Positions 24,802-33,279 of a DNA stretch of 50,415 nucleotides are shown one piece after another. The position numbers were made by a program, and so were the translations under genes. The notes below the pieces were generated by a model. That model saw only the letters and a program-made list of their open reading frames with translations. It was not told the origin of the DNA and did not search any database. The stretch covers positions 1-50,415 of the forward strand of contig CADCNI010000031.1 of assembly GCA_902802795.1 (NCBI GenBank), in the 5' to 3' direction. Every line of letters starts with the position of its first letter. Within the stretch, counting starts at the first letter, position 1. Source of the DNA: an uncultured Ruminococcus sp. Lineage in GTDB: Bacteria; Bacillota; Clostridia; Oscillospirales; Acutalibacteraceae.

Positions 24802-25287
24802 ATGGCAAAAAACAAAGAGCTCAAGACCAACGCCATGCGCATTCTTGACAGCATGAAAATTCCTTATGAAACCCAAACCTACGAGTGCAAGGATTTTGTG
24901 GACGGCGTGCAGATCGCGGATATTCTGGGTCTGCCCCACGAAATCGTTTACAAAACCCTTGTCGCGCAGGGAGCCAGCAAGCAGTATTATGTTTTCGTCA
25001 TCCCCATCGAAGCGGAACTCGATATGAAAAAGGCTGCCAGATCAGTGGGAGAAAAATCCGTCGCCATGCTGCACGTCAAAGACATCAATGCTGTGACAGG
25101 TTACATCCGCGGCGGCTGCACTGCCGTCGGCATGAAGAAACAGTATGTCACCCGCATTGCCGGCACCGCGCAGACATTGGACGCCATGATCGTGAGCGGC
25201 GGCAAACTGGGCGTGCAGCTAAGGCTTGCGCCGGACGATCTGCGGGCTGCCTGTCACGGAGAATTTGACGACATCACAAGGGAGTGA
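24802..25287 (+). CDS. ybaK: Cys-tRNA(Pro)/Cys-tRNA(Cys) deacylase YbaK
   Basis: 161 aa, the usual size. NAMRILDSMKIPYETQTYEC at the start, then LPHEIVYKTLVAQG with the conserved Lys, and the Gly-rich end GYIRGGCTAVGMKKQYVTRI plus VSGGKLGVQLRLAP. It clears tRNA(Pro) mischarged with cysteine, protecting translation fidelity. ATG follows an AAAGAGAAAAAAG tract. The stop lies just before the SMI1/KNR4 gene, whose Shine-Dalgarno is within the last codons. Confidence 0.93.
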   Translation: MAKNKELKTNAMRILDSMKIPYETQTYECKDFVDGVQIADILGLPHEIVYKTLVAQGASKQYYVFVIPIEAELDMKKAARSVGEKSVAMLHVKDINAVTGYIRGGCTAVGMKKQYVTRIAGTAQTLDAMIVSGGKLGVQLRLAPDDLRAACHGEFDDITRE

Positions 25288-25292
25288 CGACG

Positions 25293-25733
25293 ATGCTTTT
25301 CAAAGAGTTTTGTGAAGCGGTGGAAAACGCAAGGCGCAGCCATCCGATCTGGTTTGCTCTGTCTTCCGACGGCATTCCCTCCGATGAAATCATCGCCAAA
25401 ATGGAAGAACGCCTGCAAATACCATTGCCCGAAACCTACAAGGCTTTTCTCAAACAATACGGCGGCGGATATTTTGGCTTTGCCCTCGTGTATTCCTGCG
25501 ACTCCAACAGCAGACATTGCCTGACAAAAAATGTTACCGCAGAATGGATCCGTGAGCACGCCTTTCTGCCCGTGGTGGATCTGGAAACCGGCGATCTGGG
25601 CGGTTTTCCTGTGGAAAACGGATTCTGCGCCGGCACGGTCGGCATTTATGACCATGAACAAAATACCGTGCTCCGTCAACCCACTGATTTTTTCACCTTT
25701 TTGACCGCGTATGCATTGCATCAGGCAAACTGA
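25293..25733 (+). CDS. SMI1/KNR4 (SUKH) family protein
   Basis: 146 aa. The SUKH signature begins near residue 30 (DEIIAKMEERLQIPLPETYK, AFLKQYGGG). It ends with the typical IYDHEQNTVLRQPTDFFTFL. SUKH proteins often act as immunity proteins against contact-dependent or polymorphic toxins, but no toxin gene is near, so the role is open. The start is the ATG at 25293, eight nt after AAGGGAG; the GTG at 25284 is within that site. Confidence 0.82.
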   Translation: MLFKEFCEAVENARRSHPIWFALSSDGIPSDEIIAKMEERLQIPLPETYKAFLKQYGGGYFGFALVYSCDSNSRHCLTKNVTAEWIREHAFLPVVDLETGDLGGFPVENGFCAGTVGIYDHEQNTVLRQPTDFFTFLTAYALHQAN

Positions 25734-25772
25734 CAAAATCCCGACAGGTTAAAAATACCTGTCGGGATTTTG
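25734..25772. terminator. Bidirectional terminator
   Basis: CAAAATCCCGACAGGT and ACCTGTCGGGATTTTG form a perfect 16-bp stem around a 7-nt loop, serving the convergent genes on both sides. Confidence 0.92.
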
Positions 25773-25780
25773 CAATGTGA

Positions 25781-26065
25781 TTATTTTTGTGTGTTGAATC
25801 GGTTGAGCCATGCCTCAGCGAGTTCCAGCGCATCGGAAAAGGACCCTTTCGTGCTGGTATCCTTGATCTTGCCCCGGCCTTTAATATCAGGGTCGGTAAA
25901 AAGCAACTGAATCTCAAACTTGGTGCCGACGTCCACATGATTGACCTTTTTGGTAGCCAGCTCCCTGATGAGAATAATGTACTTGTCACTCATGTTGCCG
26001 AAATACATCTCATTGCCGCTGCGAACCAGCGGACGACCTTTATAGCAAAGATAGTTGTTTTCCAT
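25781..26065 (-). CDS. Small conserved hypothetical protein
   Basis: 94 aa, beginning MENNYLCYKGRPLVRSGNEM then YFGNMSDKYIILI. I recognise this opening as that of a short family widespread in Ruminococcaceae-like genomes without known function. No membrane segment or motif is seen. The ATG at 26065 follows AAGGAGG; the longer in-frame ATGs include the ribosome-binding site and are rejected. Confidence 0.82.
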   Translation of the reverse strand: MENNYLCYKGRPLVRSGNEMYFGNMSDKYIILIRELATKKVNHVDVGTKFEIQLLFTDPDIKGRGKIKDTSTKGSFSDALELAEAWLNRFNTQK

Positions 26066-26147
26066 TATAACATCCTCCTTGAATTGCATCATTCTGTAAA
26101 TTACATTATATCATAGAGAAAATAAAATGTAAATACCTTCCAATCAG

Positions 26148-26353
26148 GGAAATCAATTTTTGATTTCCAACTGTTAGCCATTAGCGATTATAGCAATCCA
26201 AACAAACAAAAAGACAAGTTCGGCGCGCTGGTGAGCACATGGCTGCGTTGTCGTCCTAGGTGGGCGCCAGCCCACCGTCGTCCTCGCCTCCTTTTGTCTC
26301 CCTGATTATTTGGATTGCTATAGCTGTCAGCTTTTTTCAATCTTGGCATTGCA
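26148..26353 (+). repeat. Dispersed repeat B, interrupted copy
   Basis: The left half (26148-26190) and right half (26321-26353) match the continuous copy at 18293-18385 almost base for base. They are split at TA by the mini-element at 26191-26320. A third, diverged piece in inverted orientation lies at 26425-26485 (TAATCGCTAATCC ... AAATTGATTTCC). Confidence 0.88.
26191..26320 (+). mobile_element. TA-flanked palindromic mini-element, copy 2
   Basis: 130 bp, the most complete copy of the main subtype. Ends TAGCAATCCAAACAA and TTATTTGGATTGCTA; duplicated TA at 26189-26190 and 26321-26322. Comparison with the empty repeat B at 18336 proves the insertion and the TA duplication. It contains the GGTGGGC-GCCA-GCCCACC hairpin, and a CTCCTTTTGTCTCCC tract near the right end that copy 1 lacks and copy 3 has only in part. 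Confidence 0.93.
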
Positions 26354-26544
26354 TATATTGCATGAAGTCCTATTACATATCATAACGGCGATACTCCTTT
26401 TTAAGGAACTTCTGCATGCAAGAGCTGATGGCTATCGGCTAATCGGCTAATCGCTAATCCATTTTTTTAAAATTGATTTCCGTGCCTTCCAATAAAATCC
26501 CACTGATTCTACTTGGAAAAGCACTTTCCTTTTTTTTGAGAAAA

Positions 26545-26587
26545 GAAAAACGGCAGCTTTACATCATACACCAATGAAAAGCCGCCG
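26545..26587 (-). terminator. Terminator of ireB
   Basis: On the minus strand CGGCGGCTTT pairs with AAAGCTGCCG, followed by TTTTTCTTTT. Twenty-seven nt after the ireB stop. Confidence 0.8.
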
Positions 26588-26614
26588 ACTTGTCCCATTG
26601 TCGCATTTTCCCTA

Positions 26615-26863
26615 TCATGCCTGATCGTCGAGATAGGACTTCACAAGCTCACTGAGCAAATCGTCCCGATCAATCTTGCGAATGATGCTGCGCGCGTTGG
26701 CGTGTGTGGTAATATAGGTCGGATCCTCCGACAGGAGATAGCCGACAATCTGGTTGACCGGGTTATAGCCTTTTTCTTTGAGCGCATCATAAACGATTTT
26801 AAGAAGAGTTTTCATTTCTTCCGCGTGATCCTGTTCAATGGAGAAGGTCATAGTTTCATCCAT
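26615..26863 (-). CDS. ireB: IreB family regulatory phosphoprotein (UPF0297)
   Basis: 82 aa with the diagnostic order TMTFSIEQDHAEEMKTLLKI, ALKEKGYNPVNQIVGYLLSE and DPTYITTHANARSIIRKIDR. IreB is a substrate of the PASTA kinase IreK in enterococci and affects cephalosporin resistance. The Thr residues in the first ten positions are the expected phosphosites. The gene usually precedes ruvX; here it stands alone with its own terminator. Start ATG follows GGAGGTG. Confidence 0.94.
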   Translation of the reverse strand: MDETMTFSIEQDHAEEMKTLLKIVYDALKEKGYNPVNQIVGYLLSEDPTYITTHANARSIIRKIDRDDLLSELVKSYLDDQA

Positions 26864-27121
26864 AAGTAAACACCTCCGTGTAACACTATTTTACATCAAT
26901 TCCCCGTTGTAATCAAGGTGATTTTTGAAAAAAATCATAACTTTTTCCTGTTATTTATTATACACCCAAAAGCATGACAATAATCTGATGAAATTATTAA
27001 CAAAATGAAAAGATATATTAAATAATATGAACCTGACGAAAACAATATGCTTCTTCTTCTCCTGTTTTGCAAAACGGGAAAAGAAAGCACGGTCTTTTCA
27101 TCAAAATATTATAAAAAAATG

Positions 27122-27150
27122 TTGTTTTCAAAAGGGATGTGTGCTATAAT
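27122..27150 (+). promoter_or_regulatory. Promoter of the 27189 gene
   Basis: TTGTTT at 27122-27127, a 17-bp spacer and TATAAT at 27145-27150. Further upstream (27058-27085) is a hairpin CTGTTTTGCAAAACGGG. The rest of 26864-27121 is plain AT-rich sequence in which I see no gene. Confidence 0.7.
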
Positions 27151-27188
27151 GGAAGAAACAATTTTTTATAAGGGAGCTGTTATTTCAA

Positions 27189-27743
27189 ATGTTCAGCGAT
27201 ATCGTTTGCGAATGCTTGGTTAAGAGGAAGCTCAACGTGGTGCAGATCGCCAAAATTGCCGGCGTCTTGACGGCAGGCATTGGATTATCCATCGCTCTTT
27301 TGGCTATAGGAGCGATCGCGGATTTCACCGGCATGCTTCCCTCCATGTTATTCCTTTGCGCCATAGCTGTTACCGTTTATCTGGTGCGTTTTTTGATGAT
27401 GGTGGAATTTGAATACACCTTTGTCAATGGGGAGATGACCATAGACCGAATCCTCGCAAGAAGCAGCAGAAAAAACATGGCTGAGATCAATGTCAAAACC
27501 GTCGAAAAAATGGGAAAATACGACCCCGCCATTGTCAACACACTCAAGGCCAGTGCGGTCAAAGACTATTCCGTCGGCAAGGATGATCCCAACACGATGT
27601 TTCTCTACTGCAAGGATGAGAAAACCGAAGGTAACACGGTGATTCTCTTCACGCCTAATCAAAAGCTGCTCGACGCGATGAAGCCCTATGTCAGCGCCAC
27701 TGTCTATCGCGAGGCGTTCAGAGAAAAAAAGGCCAACCAGTAA
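27189..27743 (+). CDS. Two-helix membrane protein (DUF6106-like)
   Basis: 184 aa. Two transmembrane helices (about 20-43 and 49-70) are followed by a cytoplasmic domain starting EFEYTFVNGEMTIDRILARS, with FLYCKDEKTEGNTVILFTPN near 145. This layout of paired helices and a small beta-rich domain resembles the DUF6106 family of clostridial proteins, function unknown. ATG follows AGGGAGCTG. It is monocistronic from the promoter at 27122. Confidence 0.78.
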   Translation: MFSDIVCECLVKRKLNVVQIAKIAGVLTAGIGLSIALLAIGAIADFTGMLPSMLFLCAIAVTVYLVRFLMMVEFEYTFVNGEMTIDRILARSSRKNMAEINVKTVEKMGKYDPAIVNTLKASAVKDYSVGKDDPNTMFLYCKDEKTEGNTVILFTPNQKLLDAMKPYVSATVYREAFREKKANQ

Positions 27744-27836
27744 TCAGCGCGTTTTTTTCCATAACAGATTTTTTGATTCAACCATTTGGCACCGGGACGG
27801 GCGCTCTGCAAAAGGCGGCTTGTCCCTTCTTTCTTA

Positions 27837-27995
27837 GGAACTGTTCAAAAATAATCTGTACAATCTGGCTTATCTTTTTCGCCTCTGACTTCGTTGTTAA
27901 AGCTTGGAATACACCAAGTATTCCCGCGCTTTTCCGCCTTGTCATAGTCGAAAAATTCTGCACCATCTTTGTACATCTTATTTCTTCACAGTTCC
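27837..27995 (-). mobile_element. Mini-element D with 27-bp imperfect terminal repeats
   Basis: It begins GGAACTGTTCAAAAATAA and ends with the inverse GGAACTGTGAAGAAATAA; 22 of 27 end positions match, and it is flanked by TTA on both sides. On the minus strand it is open for 43 codons (MYKDGAEFFDYDKAEKRGNT onward) almost end to end. In another frame it reads LTTKSEAKKISQIVQIIFEQ, a peptide I associate with repeats in other gut Clostridia. It lies between the 27189 gene and nnr and ends just before the nnr ribosome-binding site. Confidence 0.75.
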
Positions 27996-28016
27996 TTATT
28001 ACGAAGGAGCGTTTTT

Positions 28017-29567
28017 ATGATTATACTCAACAATGAACAGACTAAAAAATTAGAGGATTTTGCCGTCAGCGACGGCGGTTTTGCCCACACCAAGCTCATG
28101 GAGAACGCCGGAACGGCGGTATTTCGTTTTATTAACGACCGTATCGGCGTCAACAACAAATCGGTCGCGGTTGTCTGCGGACGCGGTAACAACGGCGGCG
28201 ACGGATTTGCCGTGGCACGCAGAATGCTTGACGGCGGCGCGAAAGTGCGCGTACTGCTGGCGCTGGGTATGCCCACCACCGAGGATGCCTATCATTTTCT
28301 CGAAGAGAGCGAGGAAGCGGGTATTAAGACTCTTTCCTACATTGAGGAGGACGAAAAGCAGGAATTCCGCAAGACCATTGAGGCCGCCGATATCATCGTG
28401 GACGCCATTTTTGGCGTAGGCTTTCACGGTACGGTTAGCGACACGCTCAAAGATGTGATCGACATGATCAACACCGCCAGAGCCACCGTCATTTCGGTAG
28501 ATGTGCCGAGCGGCGTTGACTCGGATTCGGGCGAAGTGTCGGGCTCCTGCGTGATGGCAAACTATACCGTCACCTTCTCCACCCGAAAACCCGGCCATGT
28601 CATCTATCCCGCTGTGGACTACTGCGGTCATGTGCATGTTTCCATGATCGGCATTGATGAACATATCATTCAGGAGCAGGAGCACCATATCTCCACCATC
28701 GAATACAACGCGGTGCGCGCCTGTTTTCCGTCACGTGAAAGAAACACCCACAAAGGCTCCTTTGGCAAGCTGCTGTGTGTCTGCGGCAGCTTAGGAATGG
28801 CGGGTTCCGCCACCTTTGCAGGGAAAGCCGCTGCCATGTCGGGTGTGGGTATGGTGGAAATGGCCGTTACCAGGGAAGTATATCCTATCGTGGCAGCAAA
28901 TTTGATCGATCCCGTTTACACGCTTCTGGAGAGCAGCAAAACAGGCACCATCTCTGCCAATGCCATCCCGCAGATTCTCGATAAATTGAAGAGTGCCACC
29001 GCCGTGATGATCGGTTGCGGCATGGGCAAAGGAGAAGATGTGACAGCCGTAGTGGAGGCGGTCATCCGCAGTGCGGAAGTGCCAATCATCATCGACGCGG
29101 ACGGTCTTAACGCCATCAAGGACAATCTTGGTGTGCTGGGTGAGGCAAAAGCTCCCATTGTCATGACCCCTCACCCCGGAGAAATGGCACGGTTGGTTGG
29201 CAAGACCAATGACGAGGTGCAGTCGCAACGCTTGGAAGTCGCTTCCTCTTTTGCCATGACCTATGGCGTTTACATGGTGCTGAAAGGCGCCAACACCGTT
29301 TGCGCCACACCTGACGGACGCATCCTGATTAACCTCACCGGCAACCCCGGCATGTCCAAATCGGGCAGCGGTGACGTACTGGCGGGTCTGCTCGGTTCGC
29401 TGCTTGCACAGGGCATGGATCCCGAAAACGCGGCCGCCTGTGCGGTACATATCCACGGCAGAGCAGGTGACAAGGCGGCGGAGGATTATTCGCAGCACTC
29501 CATGACCGCCAACGACATTATCATCGAGTTTTCCGATATCTTTGCCGATATCGAGGGGGACAATTAA
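28017..29567 (+). CDS. nnr: Bifunctional NAD(P)HX epimerase / ADP-dependent dehydratase
   Basis: 516 aa. The N-terminal YjeF domain (1-215) has VCGRGNNGGDGFAVARRMLD and VDVPSGVDSDSG. The C-terminal ribokinase-like dehydratase (about 230-505) has GSLGMAGSATFAGKAA, IGCGMGKGED, MTPHPGEMARLVG and NPGMSKSGSGDVLAGLLGSL. It repairs hydrated NADH and NADPH. ATG 28017 follows AAGGAG; the longer frame runs back into mini-element D and is rejected. No promoter is visible between the upstream gene and the start outside element D. Confidence 0.95.
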   Translation: MIILNNEQTKKLEDFAVSDGGFAHTKLMENAGTAVFRFINDRIGVNNKSVAVVCGRGNNGGDGFAVARRMLDGGAKVRVLLALGMPTTEDAYHFLEESEEAGIKTLSYIEEDEKQEFRKTIEAADIIVDAIFGVGFHGTVSDTLKDVIDMINTARATVISVDVPSGVDSDSGEVSGSCVMANYTVTFSTRKPGHVIYPAVDYCGHVHVSMIGIDEHIIQEQEHHISTIEYNAVRACFPSRERNTHKGSFGKLLCVCGSLGMAGSATFAGKAAAMSGVGMVEMAVTREVYPIVAANLIDPVYTLLESSKTGTISANAIPQILDKLKSATAVMIGCGMGKGEDVTAVVEAVIRSAEVPIIIDADGLNAIKDNLGVLGEAKAPIVMTPHPGEMARLVGKTNDEVQSQRLEVASSFAMTYGVYMVLKGANTVCATPDGRILINLTGNPGMSKSGSGDVLAGLLGSLLAQGMDPENAAACAVHIHGRAGDKAAEDYSQHSMTANDIIIEFSDIFADIEGDN

Positions 29568-29601
29568 CGCAAATACAGCACAAAAACAGGAGGACACTGC
29601 C

Positions 29602-30114
29602 TTGATTTTGACGGATTTTTCCCGCCTGCTGCTCGGTGACAACGAATTTCAAAACGTGTTGCGGTTGCTCACCCTTCTGCAGTCCCATGATGTGGCAGCT
29701 TATGACGAACTGAGCCATATCATAAAAATCATTGCGCCCGTTTTTTCCGCGGAGGAATATGCGGATTGTCTGGTAGAAGGCAGTTGTGTTTCGGACGAGC
29801 TGTTTCTATTGGGCTGTCTGACGGCACACGGTCAATGTCTGGAAATCGGCGCTTACGATGAGGATTTATGTGAGACGGTCGCTGCATTTACGGCGCGGCT
29901 CTCTCGCGTAACACTTGATAATACCCACGCGTTTGACGCGGAAGAACCCGAGGTCTTTTTTGAATCGCTGCAAGAGGCTGTGGAACCTCTTGCCTATTCC
30001 TTGCTGGTGTTTGCCTCTGAGGATTTCTTTGATCAGTTTTTTGTGTTTCTTGTTCCCACGGATAAGCTGCAAGGAGATACCGTTGCCAGCGAATACCGGA
30101 TGACATGGGACTGA
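29602..30114 (+). CDS. Hypothetical acidic protein (DUF6630-like)
   Basis: About 170 aa, acidic and soluble, rich in Phe and Glu: SDELFLLGCLTAHGQCLEIG in the middle and VFASEDFFDQFFVFLVPTDK at the end. The pattern may fit the DUF6630 family, but I am not certain. The start is the TTG at 29602 after CAGGAGG, with the intergenic gap to nnr only 34 nt, so co-transcription is likely. The stop TGA runs straight into repeat C (TACTAATTATCGAC). Confidence 0.72.
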   Translation: MILTDFSRLLLGDNEFQNVLRLLTLLQSHDVAAYDELSHIIKIIAPVFSAEEYADCLVEGSCVSDELFLLGCLTAHGQCLEIGAYDEDLCETVAAFTARLSRVTLDNTHAFDAEEPEVFFESLQEAVEPLAYSLLVFASEDFFDQFFVFLVPTDKLQGDTVASEYRMTWD

Positions 30115-30160
30115 TACTAATTATCGACTAAAATCAGTATGACGCGTAAATCCTACTAAT
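30115..30160 (+). repeat. Repeat C variant after a stop codon
   Basis: TACTAATTATCGACTAAAA followed by CCTACTAATCGAC 33 bp on: two related units in direct orientation. TACTAATTATCGAC also occurs on the minus strand immediately after the nlpC-type gene at 44390. Confidence 0.6.
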
Positions 30161-30167
30161 CGACAAA

Positions 30168-30205
30168 CAAAAAGTGGCTGTTCCATGCGGAGCAGCCACT
30201 TTTTG
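30168..30205. terminator. Bidirectional terminator
   Basis: CAAAAAGTGGCTG and CAGCCACTTTTTG with inner CTCC/GGAG-type pairing form a strong stem with runs on both sides. It serves the convergent 29602 gene and sbcC. The stem core resembles those at 9725 and 10698. Confidence 0.9.
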
Positions 30206-30213
30206 TTGTGTAT

Positions 30214-33200
30214 TTATGAGAAGAATCCTACATTGACCTTTGAACCGTCATGTGATTTCAGTACTTCGATGCCGTAGGGAATGCGTTCCTTTAGCTCTGA
30301 AACGTGAGAGATAATGCCGAGCAGCTTGTTTTCACGCACCTGTGTGATGGCTTCCATCGCAATGTCAAGTGTTTCGCTGTCGAGTGAACCAAAGCCTTCG
30401 TCGATGAAAAGCGAGTCCAGACGGATGCCTCCCGCAAAGCTCTGTACTACATCAGAGAGACCAAAGGCAAGAGACAGCGAAGCGAGGAACATTTCTCCGC
30501 CGGAAAGGGTGGAAACAGGGCGCACTTTGCCGGTGCTGCTGTCGAGAATTTCAATATCCAGCCCCTGCCGTTTGGCACGCCCCCCTATGGAATCCCGATC
30601 TTTGCGCTGCATGGCGTACTGTCCTCCGGAAAGGCGGCTAAGATAGAGGTTGGCGTTTGCCAATACCTCGTCCATTTTGATACCGATAACATATTCATGA
30701 ATCGAGGTGCGCATTTCGTTCCTGCCGGAGAAGAGGCGGTTGAGTCTTGCCGCGGTGTCGTAGATTTTTTGCAGCTTGTCAAGCGCTTGCTGTTCTCTGG
30801 CTGTCGTTCGGTCGGTGTCGCGCAGAAAATTCATTCGTTCGGTTGCGTTTCCGATAGCCTGAGAAATGCGGTGTCCTTCCGCAAGCGTGGCGACGTGATC
30901 AGCGCGAAGCGTATCAAGCAAAGGGGGGGTTTGTTCTTTGAGCGTTTGGGAAAGCTGGGCGATACGGGTGCGCACAAAGGAAATACGGCTATTATATTCG
31001 GAGATACGGCGCTCATAGTCTTTCTCGGTCTGATCCGGCAGTACGCCGTCGCGAATGTCCGCGTTTTCGTCTACACGCAGAGCGGCACATCTGGCGTGAA
31101 ATATTTCCTGACGCTGGACGTATTCGGCACGGGCGGCAGTCATTGCTTCCTCCGCAGCATGCAGGGTGGCCTGTGTACTGCTGCGGAGGCCAGTGGCTTG
31201 CGTTAAAGCGTCAGTGTACGCTTTGATCTTCCGTTCGATCTCCGAAAGGGCGGCGCCGGCCTCTGTGAGCTTTTGGTCGAGAGCGGCGTAATCATCTATC
31301 CCCTGTGCCGTCAGGCGATCCCGGAGGGATTGCAGTTTTTGCCGGTCAGCGGCGATGGCGACGTTAAGATTATTGCAGTGCGTGGTCACGTTTTGGGTAT
31401 CTTCGCGGTTTACAGTGAGAGCACGTTCCAGTTCGCCCAGGCGTTCCTTTGCTTTTTCGGTCTGCCGGGAGAGCTTGCGCAGATTGGTTTCCTCCGCGCT
31501 TGCCGCGTCCAGTTCGGTTTTGACGGATGCGGCGGGACGCTCCAATGGATCGCCTGCCTTTTGAATAAGTGTCTGCCTGTCGTTTTGCAGCAGGCGGTAA
31601 TTGGCCAGAAGAGCCGCGTGATCGGCGCGTGCCGATTCCAAATGTCTGGCATGTTTTTCCACACCGTTTCGGCAGGCAGTCAGTTCCTGCGCGGTGGGAG
31701 TGTTATCGGAAGGGGGAGCGAGGCGGGGGTGATGGGTTGCGCCGCAGACCGGACAGGGGATGCCTTCTGCAAGTGTAGCTGCCAGCGAGTATGCCTTGTC
31801 GGCGGTGATGGCCTGTTCGACGGATAGAACCGTCTTTTGCAATGCTTCATATTCGGCTTCTTCTTCTTGGATGGAGGCTTCGGAGGCGGTGATTTGTCTG
31901 TGAAGGATTTCTGCCTGTCTGCCTTTTTCTTCATATTCCGACGTGGTTATGTAAAGCTGTTCGAGCGTGTGGCGCTGCTGCATGATGCTGTTGAGCTTTT
32001 CTGTGGCGGCGCGGCAGCTTTCCAGATATTCGCTGCCTTTTTGCATTCTCGTTTCAGTGTCGGTTTTTTCTTTTGCCAATTCCTGTAAACGCCGTTCAAG
32101 ATCTGCCAGCGATTGCCGACTGCTATTCAGATTTCGGGAGGCTGTGCAAAAGGCGGCCCGATCGGAGGCAAGGTCCTTCCATCCGGCGATACGGGTGAGG
32201 TGATCGCGCTTTTGTTCCTCCAATGACGGCAGAATATTGGCATTTTTCTCTGCTTCCCGCCACTGCGTTTCCGCGTTTGCTGCCGCCCGCTGTGCGGTTT
32301 CCAAGGCGGCAGTCTGTTTTTTGACGGCCTCTGCCGCGGCCTCCTTGAGGTTGTATTCCGACAAAACGCTGCGAAGTGTTCTGCTTTGTGAAAGTGCCGC
32401 TTGCAGCGTATCCACCTCCGTTGCCTGTGAATTCAACTGGTTGAGATCAGCTTGCATCTGCTCCTGTTCCGCAAAAAGAGCGGCTGTGGCTTCCGCTGCT
32501 CTCAATGCGGCTGATGCTTGTTCGGTCTGTCGGGCGTTTTGTTCTTTTTGCTTTTGCAGTTCTTCCAGTTCGGATTGGCAATCGGTTATTTTTTTCCGCA
32601 GTTCCTCCAAAGTTTCGCATTGTACCGCTTGCAGAGCGCTGGATAAACGGGCGGTGTGTTCGGCACAGCTTTTTTCGGTTGTGTGGTATTCCTCCGCGAT
32701 GCGGTCGGTGATGTGTTCCCAGCGTTCGGTATCAAAGAGCTTTTTGAAGATCGCGGCTTTTTCATCGCTTGATGCGGTGAGAAGTTCACGGAATTCCCCT
32801 TGCGGCAGCATAATAACTTTGACGAACTGGGTCTGGCTGAGTTTCAGAATATCCTCGGCCGCCCTGTTGACCGCATTGGATGTGCCGGAGGCAATCAGTT
32901 CCCAGTCCTCGTCTTTCCGGGCATGGTAGCAGGCGTTTTCCGTGTCGTTGATTTTGAATTCGCCGTTTTTGGTGTTGGGTACGTGCCAGCGGCGATAAAA
33001 CTTGTATTTCGTTTCTCCGAGAGAGAAAATATATTCCAATTCGGTATCCACACTGTTGGGCGCACTGCCGCAGCGAAGCTGTCGCCATTCCTTGGCGCGT
33101 TCGCTTCCGGTGGCTTTGCCGTAAAGAGCGACGCACATCGCGTCGAGAATGGTGGTCTTGCCGCCCCCGGTTTTGCCCGTGATGAGAAAAATGCCGTTGT

Positions 33201-33279
33201 CATAGAGCTTGGTAAAGTCAATTTCGGCGGTGGAACAGTAGGAGCCGAAAGCCGTCATTTTGAGATAAATCGGTTTCAT
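30214..33279 (-). CDS. sbcC: Exonuclease subunit SbcC
   Basis: 1021 aa. Walker A GKTGGGKT at residues 35-42, long coiled coils, and the zinc hook CPVCGATHHP near the middle (about 510). The C-terminal ABC signature TLSGGEMFLASLSLAFGLSD and Walker B LDSLFIDEGFGSLD complete the head. With SbcD it forms an ATP-dependent nuclease that cuts hairpins and palindromes and processes protein-blocked ends. This is relevant in a genome carrying many palindromic elements. The ATG overlaps the sbcD stop by 4 nt. Confidence 0.95.
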   Translation of the reverse strand: MKPIYLKMTAFGSYCSTAEIDFTKLYDNGIFLITGKTGGGKTTILDAMCVALYGKATGSERAKEWRQLRCGSAPNSVDTELEYIFSLGETKYKFYRRWHVPNTKNGEFKINDTENACYHARKDEDWELIASGTSNAVNRAAEDILKLSQTQFVKVIMLPQGEFRELLTASSDEKAAIFKKLFDTERWEHITDRIAEEYHTTEKSCAEHTARLSSALQAVQCETLEELRKKITDCQSELEELQKQKEQNARQTEQASAALRAAEATAALFAEQEQMQADLNQLNSQATEVDTLQAALSQSRTLRSVLSEYNLKEAAAEAVKKQTAALETAQRAAANAETQWREAEKNANILPSLEEQKRDHLTRIAGWKDLASDRAAFCTASRNLNSSRQSLADLERRLQELAKEKTDTETRMQKGSEYLESCRAATEKLNSIMQQRHTLEQLYITTSEYEEKGRQAEILHRQITASEASIQEEEAEYEALQKTVLSVEQAITADKAYSLAATLAEGIPCPVCGATHHPRLAPPSDNTPTAQELTACRNGVEKHARHLESARADHAALLANYRLLQNDRQTLIQKAGDPLERPAASVKTELDAASAEETNLRKLSRQTEKAKERLGELERALTVNREDTQNVTTHCNNLNVAIAADRQKLQSLRDRLTAQGIDDYAALDQKLTEAGAALSEIERKIKAYTDALTQATGLRSSTQATLHAAEEAMTAARAEYVQRQEIFHARCAALRVDENADIRDGVLPDQTEKDYERRISEYNSRISFVRTRIAQLSQTLKEQTPPLLDTLRADHVATLAEGHRISQAIGNATERMNFLRDTDRTTAREQQALDKLQKIYDTAARLNRLFSGRNEMRTSIHEYVIGIKMDEVLANANLYLSRLSGGQYAMQRKDRDSIGGRAKRQGLDIEILDSSTGKVRPVSTLSGGEMFLASLSLAFGLSDVVQSFAGGIRLDSLFIDEGFGSLDSETLDIAMEAITQVRENKLLGIISHVSELKERIPYGIEVLKSHDGSKVNVGFFS

